In this document: in pieces, positions 9,759 to 18,055 of the stretch
Layout of the letters: every line of letters starts with the position of its first letter
Position numbering within the stretch: position 1 is the stretch's first letter
NCBI RefSeq assembly: GCF_000307875.1
Contig: NZ_AJLS01000063.1
Location: 18,138-82,137 of the forward strand
Direction: 5' to 3'
Length of the DNA: 64,000 nucleotides
From: Neobacillus bataviensis LMG 21833
GTDB lineage: Bacteria > Bacillota > Bacilli > Bacillales > Cytobacillaceae
Notes under the pieces: generated by a model
Told to the model about the DNA's origin: nothing
The model's input: only the letters and a program-made list of their open reading frames with translations
Database searches by the model: none
Position numbers and translations under genes: made by a program

Positions 9759-10334
9759 TTATTTTTTACATAAACATCCCATTGCGCCGTTCATTCTTTT
9801 TTGAATTTCATCTATTGCCTCTTCAAAGCGCATCACAACTCCGCCAAAACCTTTTTGGAATTGTTCTGCGTGCTTTAAAGACTCAAATGTTAATACTTGT
9901 GGCTGACAACAATTCAAGTTGAAATCTGTGTCCATTAGATAATAAGCCATTTTGGCACTAATGGTAGAATTCTGCAGAAAATCACGGCAGATAATTTGCG
10001 ATACATCCTTTTCGATATCCTTGTACCTTAATAAACCACAATGCGGACAGCATAATTGCTCCACTTTTAAATCATTGGTAATGATTTGAAAAGGATGACG
10101 ATTATGTAATTCTTTTAGACAATAATTACAGGTATTTGAAGACATTTGAGAAACTGGTGCTAACGAAATGCCCCCAGAAGTTTTAATAATTTGTCCTTCA
10201 TCTAATAATGGTCTAATATCCCGATACACCGTCATCTCAGAAACATGTAAACGGCCGCTAATTTCAGCAATGGATAATGAGCCCACTTCTTTTAACCATT
10301 TTAACAACTGTTGCCTCCGTTCAATCGGTAACAT
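9759..10334 (-). CDS. ycnK: Copper-responsive DeoR-type repressor YcnK
   Basis: A DeoR-family helix-turn-helix (about 1-55; RRQQLLKWL, VSEMTVYRDI) is fused to a NosL-like metal-sensing domain. Cysteine-rich sites visible are CNYC, CCPHCG, NCC and a terminal CLC. In B. subtilis YcnK represses ycnJ when copper is sufficient. The ATG at 10334 is preferred over the one six bases upstream because GAGGGG then sits at a workable distance. It is the first gene of the operon, so it should autoregulate it. Roughly 191 residues, as expected. Confidence 0.9.
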   Translation of the reverse strand: MLPIERRQQLLKWLKEVGSLSIAEISGRLHVSEMTVYRDIRPLLDEGQIIKTSGGISLAPVSQMSSNTCNYCLKELHNRHPFQIITNDLKVEQLCCPHCGLLRYKDIEKDVSQIICRDFLQNSTISAKMAYYLMDTDFNLNCCQPQVLTFESLKHAEQFQKGFGGVVMRFEEAIDEIQKRMNGAMGCLCKK

Positions 10335-10388
10335 TTTCATCCCCTCTTTATTCTAAATGACCGCTCCCATGGCTCTAGTTTAACCGAG

Positions 10389-10435
10389 GTAAACGATGTA
10401 AACAATATAACAATATGAATAATTTGTGAATTATT
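10389..10435 (-). promoter_or_regulatory. Putative ycn operator/promoter region
   Basis: Two abutting 9-bp direct repeats, GTAAACGAT and GTAAACAAT (10389-10406), and an inverted repeat AATAATT-TGTG-AATTATT (10418-10435) lie 55-100 bp upstream of ycnK. A possible minus-strand promoter, TTCACA then TATTGT about 17 bp apart, overlaps them. They are plausible YcnK binding elements, but this is unproven. Confidence 0.35.
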
Positions 10436-10497
10436 GTTGAACTTTCACATTTTTAAACAAAAACTAACATAACCATTATTATGCCCCTTTTGAGAAA

Positions 10498-10536
10498 AGA
10501 AAAATAAAAAAACCGAATGGAGGATCCCAAACGGTT
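10498..10536 (-). terminator. Terminator of the IDEAL-domain gene
   Basis: On the minus strand AACCG and CGGTT close a hairpin with an inner TGGG/TCCA helix (10511-10536), followed by seven T, A, then more T. It lies downstream of the gene ending at 10621. Confidence 0.7.
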
Positions 10537-10556
10537 CTAAATGTTTAATTACGGCC

Positions 10557-10592
10557 AAGAATCCCCAGTCCAATGGATTGGGGATTCTTTTT
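10557..10592 (+). terminator. Strong hairpin with plus-strand T-run, no plus gene upstream
   Basis: A 15-bp stem (10557-10571 with 10575-10589, one G-T pair, AAT loop) is followed by TTTTT on the plus strand only. No coding region reads into it in that direction, so it may end a short non-coding transcript or serve as a second barrier. Confidence 0.5.
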
Positions 10593-10620
10593 AATAGAAG
10601 TAGGTTCGTTAGTAATTGAA

Positions 10621-10815
10621 TTACGAAATTTTCTTTAATTCCTCTGTTAGTTTGAGGAACAATTCTTTGTTGCCATCTTGTAATGTTTGGTCGATTTCCT
10701 TACGGATCTTTTCCTTTTTAAATTCAAGCAGGACATTGTTTAAGAACATCTCAGCGACTGCAGCATCTGTATACTCTTCCGAATGTTGTGGTGAATTTAG
10801 TAATTTCTTTTCCAT
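10621..10815 (-). CDS. Small IDEAL-domain protein
   Basis: A 64-residue soluble protein. Residues about 25-62 (AEMFLNNVLLEFKKEKIRKE, then LFLKLTEELKKI) match the short helical IDEAL domain found in YpiB and ComK-antagonist-like proteins of Bacillaceae; the family function is poorly known. The start is ATG 10815 with AAGGAG nine bases upstream; an in-frame TTG at 10824 would overlap that site. It is monocistronic with its own terminator at 10498-10536. Confidence 0.75.
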   Translation of the reverse strand: MEKKLLNSPQHSEEYTDAAVAEMFLNNVLLEFKKEKIRKEIDQTLQDGNKELFLKLTEELKKIS

Positions 10816-10917
10816 GGAAATCAACTCCTTGAGCTTTTTTTTATTATACCTTTAGTTTTCTAAAAATTCAAACACTTTATTTTACTTTTCAAAAATATTT
10901 TTTATTTGTTTTATTAA

Positions 10918-11760
10918 TTAATGAATTTGGCTTTCGAATAAGGTGTTTCTTTGGTTGAATTTTGTGATAACATTTAATAATAATCCATTGGCAATGAGCA
11001 GGGCTGCACCAATTATAAGAAGTATGAAGGGACTTAGGAAAAACAGACCGCTCACTTGGCTAATTAAAAGGCCAACAACCGGTAATACCAAAAGCCCACC
11101 AAATTGCTGTGCTTCCTGAAAAGATTTCACCCTTGCAGAAACGAGCACATTTAAAATGATATTAAAGATTACCAGCGCGGGAATCACCCACAACATTAAA
11201 ATGAGCCATGTGGAATTTAAAAATAAAATTTCTTTGAAATATGGATAGGTAATGAAATTAACAATAATTGCGCTAACTATAAAGGCAGCAAATGATATCA
11301 GTAAGGATGGAATTAAGGAAGCAATAACCTTTCCTAAGAATAATTCACTTACGGAAATGGGCGCAAACAACAATGTTTCTAGTGTGTTTCTTTCCTTTTC
11401 TCCGGCAAAACTATTCGAGGCCGTTACCATCGAATTGATGATTGCGACTAGTAAGAAAAAAGGAATCATCATAAAGTTTAAAAAGAAATAAACTGATTGA
11501 TATCCCAAATTCGGTAAGGCTGCAAGCGTGTTTCGTATGTGCTCATTTGGAAAGCTCCTTATAAGGTCATTAATTGGTTTTTCCAAATCCTTGGAGGAAT
11601 CGCCAATTAAACCCGTATGGATGCCAATGTAAGCAAAGATTGTCGGAAAAATAATACAAAGGAGTAATGGAAGAATAATCATCGGAACCCAAATCTTTTT
11701 GGAAGAAAAGGTCGCCTTAAGATCTTTCCGGGCAATGGCCGATATGATTTGTTTATTCAT
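10918..11760 (-). CDS. ABC-2 type exporter permease (NatB-like)
   Basis: About 280 residues with a first membrane helix at about 25-50, a large extracytoplasmic loop (about 55-105), then five helices. The conserved EKERNTLETLLFAPIS segment is diagnostic of ABC-2 permeases of the NatB/CcmB-like group. The start is ATG 11760, with GAGG eight bases before it, overlapping the end of the ATPase gene by 8 bases. The substrate cannot be inferred; NatAB of B. subtilis exports Na+. The partner ATPase gene is frameshifted, so this exporter may be inactive. Confidence 0.85.
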   Translation of the reverse strand: MNKQIISAIARKDLKATFSSKKIWVPMIILPLLLCIIFPTIFAYIGIHTGLIGDSSKDLEKPINDLIRSFPNEHIRNTLAALPNLGYQSVYFFLNFMMIPFFLLVAIINSMVTASNSFAGEKERNTLETLLFAPISVSELFLGKVIASLIPSLLISFAAFIVSAIIVNFITYPYFKEILFLNSTWLILMLWVIPALVIFNIILNVLVSARVKSFQEAQQFGGLLVLPVVGLLISQVSGLFFLSPFILLIIGAALLIANGLLLNVITKFNQRNTLFESQIH

Positions 11761-12662
11761 AGTCTTCACCTCTTATTTTAAAGTAAAGGGCTTCAAGACT
11801 CCTGTTGGTAATTTCACTTGAGTGCACCCATGTTTCTTTAAGAATTCCCTGAAGCAGCTGGGTAATTTCATATTTTGAAGGTAACGTGAATTCAAGCTGT
11901 GTTGGACTTTTTCTTGTGTATTGGAATCCCATGTAAGTTCCGGTGGTATTGGCTAGTTTTAGACCCGTTTCGACCAATAGCTTAATCTCTGTTAAATACT
12001 TCTCTTCCAGATCTCTTCTAGTTCCCTTTTCAATAATCCGACCTTCTTGTAAAAACAAGAAAGAATCACAAATTGTTTCAAGCTGGTGGAGGACATGAGA
12101 GCAAATAACAATGGTTACCCCTTCCTCTTTATTTACCTTCTTTAATAAATGCATCACATCATTAATTCCCTCCGGATCTAATCCGTTGGTTGGTTCATCT
12201 AGAAATAAAACTTTAGGTTTATGAAGAAGGGCCTTTGCTAAGGTTATTCTTTTTTTCATCCCTGTCGAATACGTTCCAACCAATTGGTCTTTTTTATCCC
12301 ATTTCAAATTGTTCAAGTAAATGGGTGATGCGCTTTGGATCGTAGGCATTATAAATCTTAGAAAAAAAGACTAGATTGTCCCATGCACTCATGTCATGGT
12401 ATAAGGCTGCGCTCTCTGTCACGATACCTGACTTCCTTCTAATTTCATCCCCCTGCGTTTTGGGATCATAATTCATCACCTTCATATTTCCATTTGTAGC
12501 CTCAATGACCCCATTAAGCAAACGGATCATCGTCGTCTTTCCCGCACCATTTGGCCCTAAAAGACCATTGATACTTCCCTCCTCAATCGAAAAAGAAACA
12601 TCCTTCAGAATGGGACGGCCATTAAACAGTTTATCCACTTGAAAAACCTCAATAATATTCAA
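11753..12662 (-). pseudogene. ABC transporter ATPase (NatA-like), interrupted by a frameshift
   Basis: Two overlapping frames together make one complete ABC ATPase. The first (from TTG 12662, AGGGAG upstream) holds the Walker A motif GPNGAGKTT and the Q-loop region, and ends at TAA near 12294 after LLEQFEMG. The second resumes with DKKDQLVGTYSTGMKKR (signature motif) and has Walker B VLFLDEPTNGLDPEG and the switch His. The break lies at ATGGGATAAAAAAG. Restoring one base in the GGG run would join the frames, so a one-base deletion or a sequencing error in a homopolymer is likely. The downstream permease is intact and translationally coupled. Confidence 0.85.
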
Positions 12663-12682
12663 ACCATCACTCCCTTAATATT

Positions 12683-12695
12683 GGTGTCAGGCACC
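12683..12695. repeat. Copy 1 of GGTGTCAGGCACC palindromic repeat
   Basis: The imperfect palindrome GGTGTCAGGCACC is found again, identical, at 25541-25553, also intergenic. It resembles a short dispersed element of Bacillaceae genomes. Here it lies 20 bp upstream of the ABC ATPase start. Confidence 0.6.
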
Positions 12696-12897
12696 AAAAA
12701 AACATTCTCACCATTTTAAATAGCAATTTGACTTAATATTATCAGATTTGCATAGGAGATTTGTACTAATATTTTGAAGAGTCACAAATCAATTCCCGTA
12801 TTTCCATTTGTCTTTTCTCATTTTTTTTGATGGAAGGATTGATAATTGGGGTATATTAATTTTAATTATTTACAACTAGGAACAGGAGGAAGGATAA

Positions 12898-13743
12898 ATG
12901 GAACAAGCCGTATTCACTGGCTGTCAACCGGTCAATAACATTAATGTCTATTATGAATTTTATCCACACCAAACATCAAAAAAAACGTTTGTTTTATTGC
13001 ATGGTTTTCTTTCTTCCACCTTTACATTCCGCCATTTAATTTCTCTTTTAAAGAAAGAATATCAAGTGTTGTCGATTGATCTTCCCCCTTTTGGTAAAAG
13101 TGCGAAATGCAATCAATATGTGTATTCTTATAAGAATCTTGCTCAAACTGTCATCACACTTACAGAATCATTAGGGTTAAAAAAAATGACCTTTATTGGT
13201 CATTCCATGGGTGGGCAAATAGTTCTAAATATCCTGCATATGATGCCAGAGCTTGCCGACAAAGCTATTCTTCTTTGCAGCTCAGCCTATCTAAAGCGTT
13301 TTAAATTGCCATTAATCATCTCCAGTTACATTCCCTATTTCCATTTATTTGTGAAGTATAAGTTTGCCCGAATGGGAGTGAAGAAAAACTTAGAGGATAC
13401 ACTTTATAACCACGCTATCATCAATGATGAAATGATTAATGGCTACCTTGAGCCATTTTTACAAGATGAAATTTTCGTGGCACTTACCAGAATGATTCGT
13501 GACCGCGAGGGGGATCTTCCTGCCTGCATTCTTAGACAAATTAAAACCCCCTGCCTATTGCTTTGGGGGGATCATGATAAATCGATGCCACTTAAAGTCG
13601 GAGAACAGCTTAACAAAGATTTAGCCAACTCGGAACTGATCATTTTAAAAGAAACTGGCCATGCACTCCCAGAAGAACGTCCCATTGAGGTATTCGAATA
13701 TATCAAAAGTTTTATAGGATCATTTAAAACGGCAGCCGATTAG
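12898..13743 (+). CDS. Alpha/beta-fold hydrolase (YugF-like)
   Basis: A 281-residue cytosolic alpha/beta-hydrolase. HGF is the oxyanion-hole segment near residue 35, GHSMGG gives the nucleophile Ser near residue 101, WGDHDK the acidic residue near residue 224, and ETGHALPEE the catalytic His near residue 255. These fit esterase/lipase family members such as YugF; the substrate is unknown. ATG has AGGAGG upstream. It is a single gene, with a terminator stem overlapping its last codons, facing the bcr gene. Confidence 0.85.
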   Translation: MEQAVFTGCQPVNNINVYYEFYPHQTSKKTFVLLHGFLSSTFTFRHLISLLKKEYQVLSIDLPPFGKSAKCNQYVYSYKNLAQTVITLTESLGLKKMTFIGHSMGGQIVLNILHMMPELADKAILLCSSAYLKRFKLPLIISSYIPYFHLFVKYKFARMGVKKNLEDTLYNHAIINDEMINGYLEPFLQDEIFVALTRMIRDREGDLPACILRQIKTPCLLLWGDHDKSMPLKVGEQLNKDLANSELIILKETGHALPEERPIEVFEYIKSFIGSFKTAAD

Positions 13744-13760
13744 AAGTGGGTTCGGCTGCC
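13731..13760. terminator. Terminator between converging hydrolase and bcr genes
   Basis: GGCAGCCGA (13731-13739) pairs with TCGGCTGCC (13752-13760), followed by ATTTTG. The 5' arm lies within the last codons of the hydrolase gene. Confidence 0.75.
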
Positions 13761-13769
13761 ATTTTGAAT

Positions 13770-14990
13770 TTATTTATTTCTTGGGACAAGAAAAATGTAG
13801 GAAAGGACTGCACTCCCACCAGCACATAAAATCACAATTCCCATTGGAATAGCCGTTTGCCCTCCCCCTATCCCAACAAGCGGTGCTACGAGCGCACCCA
13901 TTGCAAGTGACAAAACCCCTAACAGAGCGGAAGCGCTGCCCGCATTTTTCCCTTGGCTTTGCATAGCAAGTGAAAATCCTGATGTATTCACCATTCCAAC
14001 ACTTGAAACGACAAAAAATAACGGCAGCAAAATAAGAAATAAACTTGCATGTAAATACAAAAGAGTAAGTAACACAATTCCTCCGATTAAGGATGCTCCC
14101 AATCCGAAAACAAAAAGCTTGGACTCGTGAACCCTTCCAGCCAGTCTGCCGGTTGTTTGACTGGCGATTACAATCCCTACACCATTGATGGCAAAAATCA
14201 GACTAAACAATTGTGGGGAACCGCCATATATATTTTGCACAACAAAAGGGGAGCCAGATATATAGGCAAACATGGCAGCAAAAACAAGTCCTTGAGCAAG
14301 AGCGTAGCCGAAGAAGCTGCGATCCGTAATTAAATTCCAAAAGGTACTGAATGTATTTTTTATTCCACCTGCTGATCTTCTTTCATTCTGAAGTGTCTCC
14401 GGTAAACCGAAATATACGACAAAAAACATAACTAATCCCACTATGCTTAAGACCACAAACACGCCTTGCCAAGGAACCATTTTAAGAAGTTGTGCACCCA
14501 ATACAGGCGCCAAAATCGGGGCAACACCATTAACTAATGCAAGCAATGCGAAGAATTTTGTTAATTCTGGGCCGGAATATAAATCGCGGACGATTGCCCT
14601 TGAGATGACAATCCCGGCGGAACCTGCTAACCCCTGTACGAACCGTAATCCAATTAGTGTCCAGATTGAAGGACTGAATACGCACAATAGTGAAACGACA
14701 AAATAGGTTATCAATCCAATAAGAAGCGGCAAGCGGCGACCGCGAACATCACTGATTGGTCCTGCCAATAACTGCCCAAAAGATAACCCGAGTAAGAAAA
14801 AGGTTAAACTTAATTGAACAAGTGACTGACTTGCATGAAAATCTTTTGCCAGTTCAGGAAGCGCTGGCAAATACATATCAATGGATAACGGGCCAAACCC
14901 TGCTAATGTTCCCAATACAGCTGCCATCCATAGCCTTTTTGAGCGAGAGATTCCCTCACTATTTATTACGTTATTTAAAGGTTCTCCCAT
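13770..14990 (-). CDS. MFS multidrug efflux transporter, Bcr/CflA family
   Basis: A 406-residue major-facilitator protein with twelve predicted membrane helices. The first helix contains FGPLSIDMYLPALPEL, the hallmark of Bcr/CflA drug exporters, and the loop after helix 2 has GPISDVRGRR, the MFS A-motif. The family exports drugs such as bicyclomycin or chloramphenicol and some small metabolites; the actual substrate here is unknown. ATG follows AGGA at a longish distance. It stands alone, with its stop codon close to the terminator at 13731-13760. Confidence 0.9.
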   Translation of the reverse strand: MGEPLNNVINSEGISRSKRLWMAAVLGTLAGFGPLSIDMYLPALPELAKDFHASQSLVQLSLTFFLLGLSFGQLLAGPISDVRGRRLPLLIGLITYFVVSLLCVFSPSIWTLIGLRFVQGLAGSAGIVISRAIVRDLYSGPELTKFFALLALVNGVAPILAPVLGAQLLKMVPWQGVFVVLSIVGLVMFFVVYFGLPETLQNERRSAGGIKNTFSTFWNLITDRSFFGYALAQGLVFAAMFAYISGSPFVVQNIYGGSPQLFSLIFAINGVGIVIASQTTGRLAGRVHESKLFVFGLGASLIGGIVLLTLLYLHASLFLILLPLFFVVSSVGMVNTSGFSLAMQSQGKNAGSASALLGVLSLAMGALVAPLVGIGGGQTAIPMGIVILCAGGSAVLSYIFLVPRNK

Positions 14991-15120
14991 TTAGTGAATC
15001 AATTCCTTTCAAATTTTTATAAAAAGCCGAACAGGATTGGCGTCCATTCCCTTCAACCCAATAAAAAAATAATAGTACATTATTCAGAAAAATAAAACTA
15101 ATTTGTGCTATTGAAATAAA

Positions 15121-15163
15121 ATAAGGTATTTTTACGGTGTACCACACCGTAAAAATACCTTAT
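15121..15163 (-). terminator. Long perfect hairpin ending the desK-desR operon
   Basis: A 20-bp perfect stem with a 3-base ACC loop (15141-15143) overlaps the desR stop codon. Its A/T-rich outer part supplies U-runs in both directions, so it can also shield bcr. Confidence 0.85.
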
Positions 15164-15759
15164 TTAAACCATCCCTTTTCTTTTGATTGGGTGATGGCTT
15201 CAATGCGATTTTTTACCTCAAGTTTATCTAAAATAATGGAAATGTAGTTCCGTACAGTTCCAGTTTTAATGCTCAATTCTTCGGCGATTTCTTTCGTATT
15301 CTTCCCATCTGCAACAAGCTCCAACACTTCTTTTTCCCGATCAGTTAGCGGATTTTCTTCGCCATACACATCGTCCATTAATTCCGGTGCAAAAATCCGT
15401 CTGCCCGCCATCACGTTTCGAATGGAGCTTGCCAGCTCTTCACTTGGACTATCCTTCAACAAATAGCCGCTAACACCAGCCTTTAACGCACGTTGAAAAT
15501 AACCTGTGCGGGCGAAGGTAGTTAAAATAATTACCTTGCAACCAAGGCCTTTAATCTCCTCTGCGGCCTCAAGACCACTCTTACCCGGCATTTCAATATC
15601 CATAATGCAGACATCAGGCAGAAATTTCTTTACTAACGTAACGGCCTCTTCGCCGTTTGAGGCTTTTCCGATTACTTCCATATCCTCTTCTAAATTAAGC
15701 AATGAGCCAAAAGCACCTAAAAGCATTTGCTGGTCTTCGGCAATGACGATTCTAATCAT
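15160..15759 (-). CDS. desR: Response regulator DesR
   Basis: A 199-residue NarL/LuxR-type regulator: receiver domain with phospho-acceptor Asp in VCIMDIEMPGKSGLEAAEE (near residue 54) and output HTH with LTDREKEVLELVADGKNTKE. The receiver start (AEDQQMLLGAFGSLLNLEED) and the C-terminus SKEKGWFK match B. subtilis DesR very closely. DesR-P activates the fatty-acid desaturase gene des after cold shock. It overlaps desK by 4 bases. No des gene lies beside it, unlike B. subtilis. Confidence 0.93.
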   Translation of the reverse strand: MIRIVIAEDQQMLLGAFGSLLNLEEDMEVIGKASNGEEAVTLVKKFLPDVCIMDIEMPGKSGLEAAEEIKGLGCKVIILTTFARTGYFQRALKAGVSGYLLKDSPSEELASSIRNVMAGRRIFAPELMDDVYGEENPLTDREKEVLELVADGKNTKEIAEELSIKTGTVRNYISIILDKLEVKNRIEAITQSKEKGWFK

Positions 15760-16892
15760 TTTCGCCCCTCCTTTTCAAATGGCTTGACATCATTCGGTAC
15801 GCTAATAATTAATGTAGTTCCATTCTTAGTCAATAGCTTTAAATTGCCATTAATAAATTCCAGCCGTTCTTTCATCCCAATCAGTCCATGACCCTCCGCT
15901 AAAATCCCCGTTTTATCCTTAAAAACACCGTCATCACGAATCGTCATCACTGTTTCCTTCCCCGATTGTTCGATTGAAATGAAACAGGTGTTGGCTTCAC
16001 TATGTTTCACCACATTGTTTACGGCCTCTTTCAAACACATACTTAATATATTCTCAGTTAGCAGCGACACATTTACCAAGGTGAATTCACCTTCACTTAC
16101 GAAATTGATTTGAGCCGCTTTGATTATTTGTTTAACCCGAAGAATCTCATCCTTCAAGCGAATACCCCGCATCGAAGAAACCATTTTCCTAACTTCGCTT
16201 AACGCTGTTCGGGCTGTCTGTTGAACATCCTTTAATTCCTGGCGCGCCTGCTCTGGATCCTTCACAATCAATCTCCGGGCTAAATCAGACTTCAAACCAA
16301 TCAATGAGAGTTTTTGCCCAAGCGTATCATGAAGGTCACGAGCAATTCGATTCCGCTCCTCTATTTTGATGAGCTCAGAAATTCTTTTGTTTGCATCCTC
16401 GAGCTTTTCTTCCAGTTGCCCCCGCTCCTTCCGATTATAAATACTAAACGGTAGAAGGATAACACTAATCCAAATGATAATAACAAAAGGCAGCTGTGTT
16501 AAAAATAACTTCTCATGTATGACGATATTATAGTTAATCGAAGCAGAGGTACTAATCAAATGAATAAAATACAAGGTAAAAAAGGGAATCCGATCTTTAA
16601 TATTCCCGATAAAATAGGCTAAGAAAAAAGCAAAATAAACATAGCTGAAAAGGCTTGACGCTGTGATGGAGATTCCAATGAGAATCAATGTCCATAGGTA
16701 TACCGGCCAGCCTTTAGAAATAAACGCAATCCGGTAGAGGATAAAGAACACAAGGGTAAGTAAAATCCCCACAACTATTTTAATAGCGGAGGAGGATTGG
16801 AAAATAAAGTAAAATGGTAATATTGCAAGAATAGTCCAAGTATATGGCGCAATGCCATTATTTTTTTGGAAAGTGAAATACCTTTTAATCAT
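15756..16892 (-). CDS. desK: Membrane-thickness sensor histidine kinase DesK
   Basis: A 378-residue kinase with about five membrane helices in residues 15-150, then the dimerisation helix with the phospho-acceptor His in EERNRIARDLHDTLGQK (near residue 190) and an HPK7-type ATPase domain (N-box LKEAVNNVVKHSEA, G-box GHGLIGMKER). It senses membrane ordering or thickness on cooling and phosphorylates DesR; above the threshold it acts as phosphatase. It is followed by desR with a 4-base overlap. Upstream is a divergent hydrolase rather than a desaturase. Confidence 0.92.
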   Translation of the reverse strand: MIKRYFTFQKNNGIAPYTWTILAILPFYFIFQSSSAIKIVVGILLTLVFFILYRIAFISKGWPVYLWTLILIGISITASSLFSYVYFAFFLAYFIGNIKDRIPFFTLYFIHLISTSASINYNIVIHEKLFLTQLPFVIIIWISVILLPFSIYNRKERGQLEEKLEDANKRISELIKIEERNRIARDLHDTLGQKLSLIGLKSDLARRLIVKDPEQARQELKDVQQTARTALSEVRKMVSSMRGIRLKDEILRVKQIIKAAQINFVSEGEFTLVNVSLLTENILSMCLKEAVNNVVKHSEANTCFISIEQSGKETVMTIRDDGVFKDKTGILAEGHGLIGMKERLEFINGNLKLLTKNGTTLIISVPNDVKPFEKEGRK

Positions 16893-17194
16893 AACGAGAC
16901 CTCATTTGCAAAATGAATTGTCTTACTTACTCTATATTACCGTACAGTGCCTTCATTTTCCTCTATTATATTTTCTATTTTAGCTGAAATCCCTACATCT
17001 TTAAACCTTACAAGCTTTTTACCTTCCTCATCCGAAATATGGATCTTTGGCCTGTTTCATATATGTAATTTACATATATAAGGTAATAAAATGTTTATCG
17101 TCATGATATACTTAACTAATCTGAATATTATAAATGTTTACACCTCGCAAATCTAGGCAACATATGTTATTAAAAACATTAGGAGGAATCCAAG
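16893..17194. other. Divergent intergenic region desK / hydrolase
   Basis: No coding potential seen in these 302 bases. It should hold the promoters of desK (minus) and of the hydrolase at 17195 (plus). The one clear element is the palindrome at 17059-17079. Confidence 0.6.
17059..17079. promoter_or_regulatory. 21-bp perfect palindrome, probable operator
   Basis: ATATATGTAA-T-TTACATATAT is a perfect 10-bp inverted repeat around one base, 115 bp before the hydrolase start and 167 bp before desK. Size and spacing suit a dimeric repressor. No regulator gene is adjacent. Confidence 0.5.
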
Positions 17195-17974
17195 TTGGGA
17201 GAATTATTTAAGCTATGCTCCGATATTCCTTATTTGCGGTTTGGCGCTGGTGAACCTTTAGTTTTTATTCATGGTCTTGGAGAGGTAAAAGAGGGCTGGT
17301 CAAACCAGTTTGACTTTGCTGAACAATACGACTTAATTATACCGGATTTACGCGGACACGGTGAGTATCAATCACCTGGTGAAATCTCAATTAAACACTT
17401 TGCCGATGACATCATTACTCTTTTAAAAGGTCTTGGAATTGAAAGCGCGCACATTTGCGGATTATCGATGGGTGGCATGGTTGCGCAAGAAATTTATCGC
17501 CAGGCCCCTAAAATGTGCCGTTCATTAATGCTTGTCAGCACCTTCCATTATGCCCCGAAAAATCTTGGAAAGCTATTTTTAAAATACCGCCAGGCCCGTG
17601 CTGAAAATAAATCCCCAGAAGTCCTGAGAGAAACAGCTGCAAAGATATGTCTTTATTCCTGGACAAGAGAGAATTTCGAAGACTTTTATCAATTTTACAG
17701 GCCAAATAGCGAATTCTATTTCAAATCAATGGAGGCCTGCCTAAAAGTAAATAATTTAGGATTACTGCCTAAAATTAATGTCCCTACATTAATCATAGGT
17801 GGACAATATGATTCTGTCATTCCTGTTTGGGTTCAATTGTTGATGCACAAACAAATTCCCCATTCAGAATTTGTCATTTTTAGGAATACCGGCCATATTG
17901 CAAAACTCGAAGCCAAGGATGATTTTAACAAAGTACTGCGCAATTTTTTAAATAAGCACAAAATGGCAAGCTAA
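17195..17974 (+). CDS. Alpha/beta hydrolase beside the PHA genes (candidate PHB depolymerase)
   Basis: A 259-residue hydrolase with HGLGEVKEGW at the oxyanion hole, GLSMGG as nucleophile elbow (Ser near residue 94), GGQYDSVIP and NTGHIAKLE giving the acid and His. The layout is that of 3-oxoadipate enol-lactonase-like enzymes, the group to which the intracellular PHB depolymerase PhaZ of Bacillus belongs (lipase box GWSMG there). The start is TTG 17195 with AGGAGG seven bases upstream. It converges on phaC, and a depolymerase role is inferred from position only. Confidence 0.8.
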   Translation: MGELFKLCSDIPYLRFGAGEPLVFIHGLGEVKEGWSNQFDFAEQYDLIIPDLRGHGEYQSPGEISIKHFADDIITLLKGLGIESAHICGLSMGGMVAQEIYRQAPKMCRSLMLVSTFHYAPKNLGKLFLKYRQARAENKSPEVLRETAAKICLYSWTRENFEDFYQFYRPNSEFYFKSMEACLKVNNLGLLPKINVPTLIIGGQYDSVIPVWVQLLMHKQIPHSEFVIFRNTGHIAKLEAKDDFNKVLRNFLNKHKMAS

Positions 17975-17975
17975 G

Positions 17976-17997
17976 GGGGAAGGACTAATCCTTCCCC
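17976..17997 (+). terminator. Terminator of the PHA-side hydrolase
   Basis: GGGGAAGGA, loop CTAA, TCCTTCCCC, then TCTTTATTT. It begins directly after the TAA stop. Confidence 0.85.
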
Positions 17998-18055
17998 TCT
18001 TTATTTGCCTATTAATAATATATTTACTTGTACCCAAATTTATTACAAAATTCTG

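Noticed and set aside
12290..12320. Programmed -1 frameshifting at AAAAAAG in the ABC ATPase
   Set aside because: The zero-frame TAA stop lies upstream of the slippery run, so slippage there cannot join the frames.
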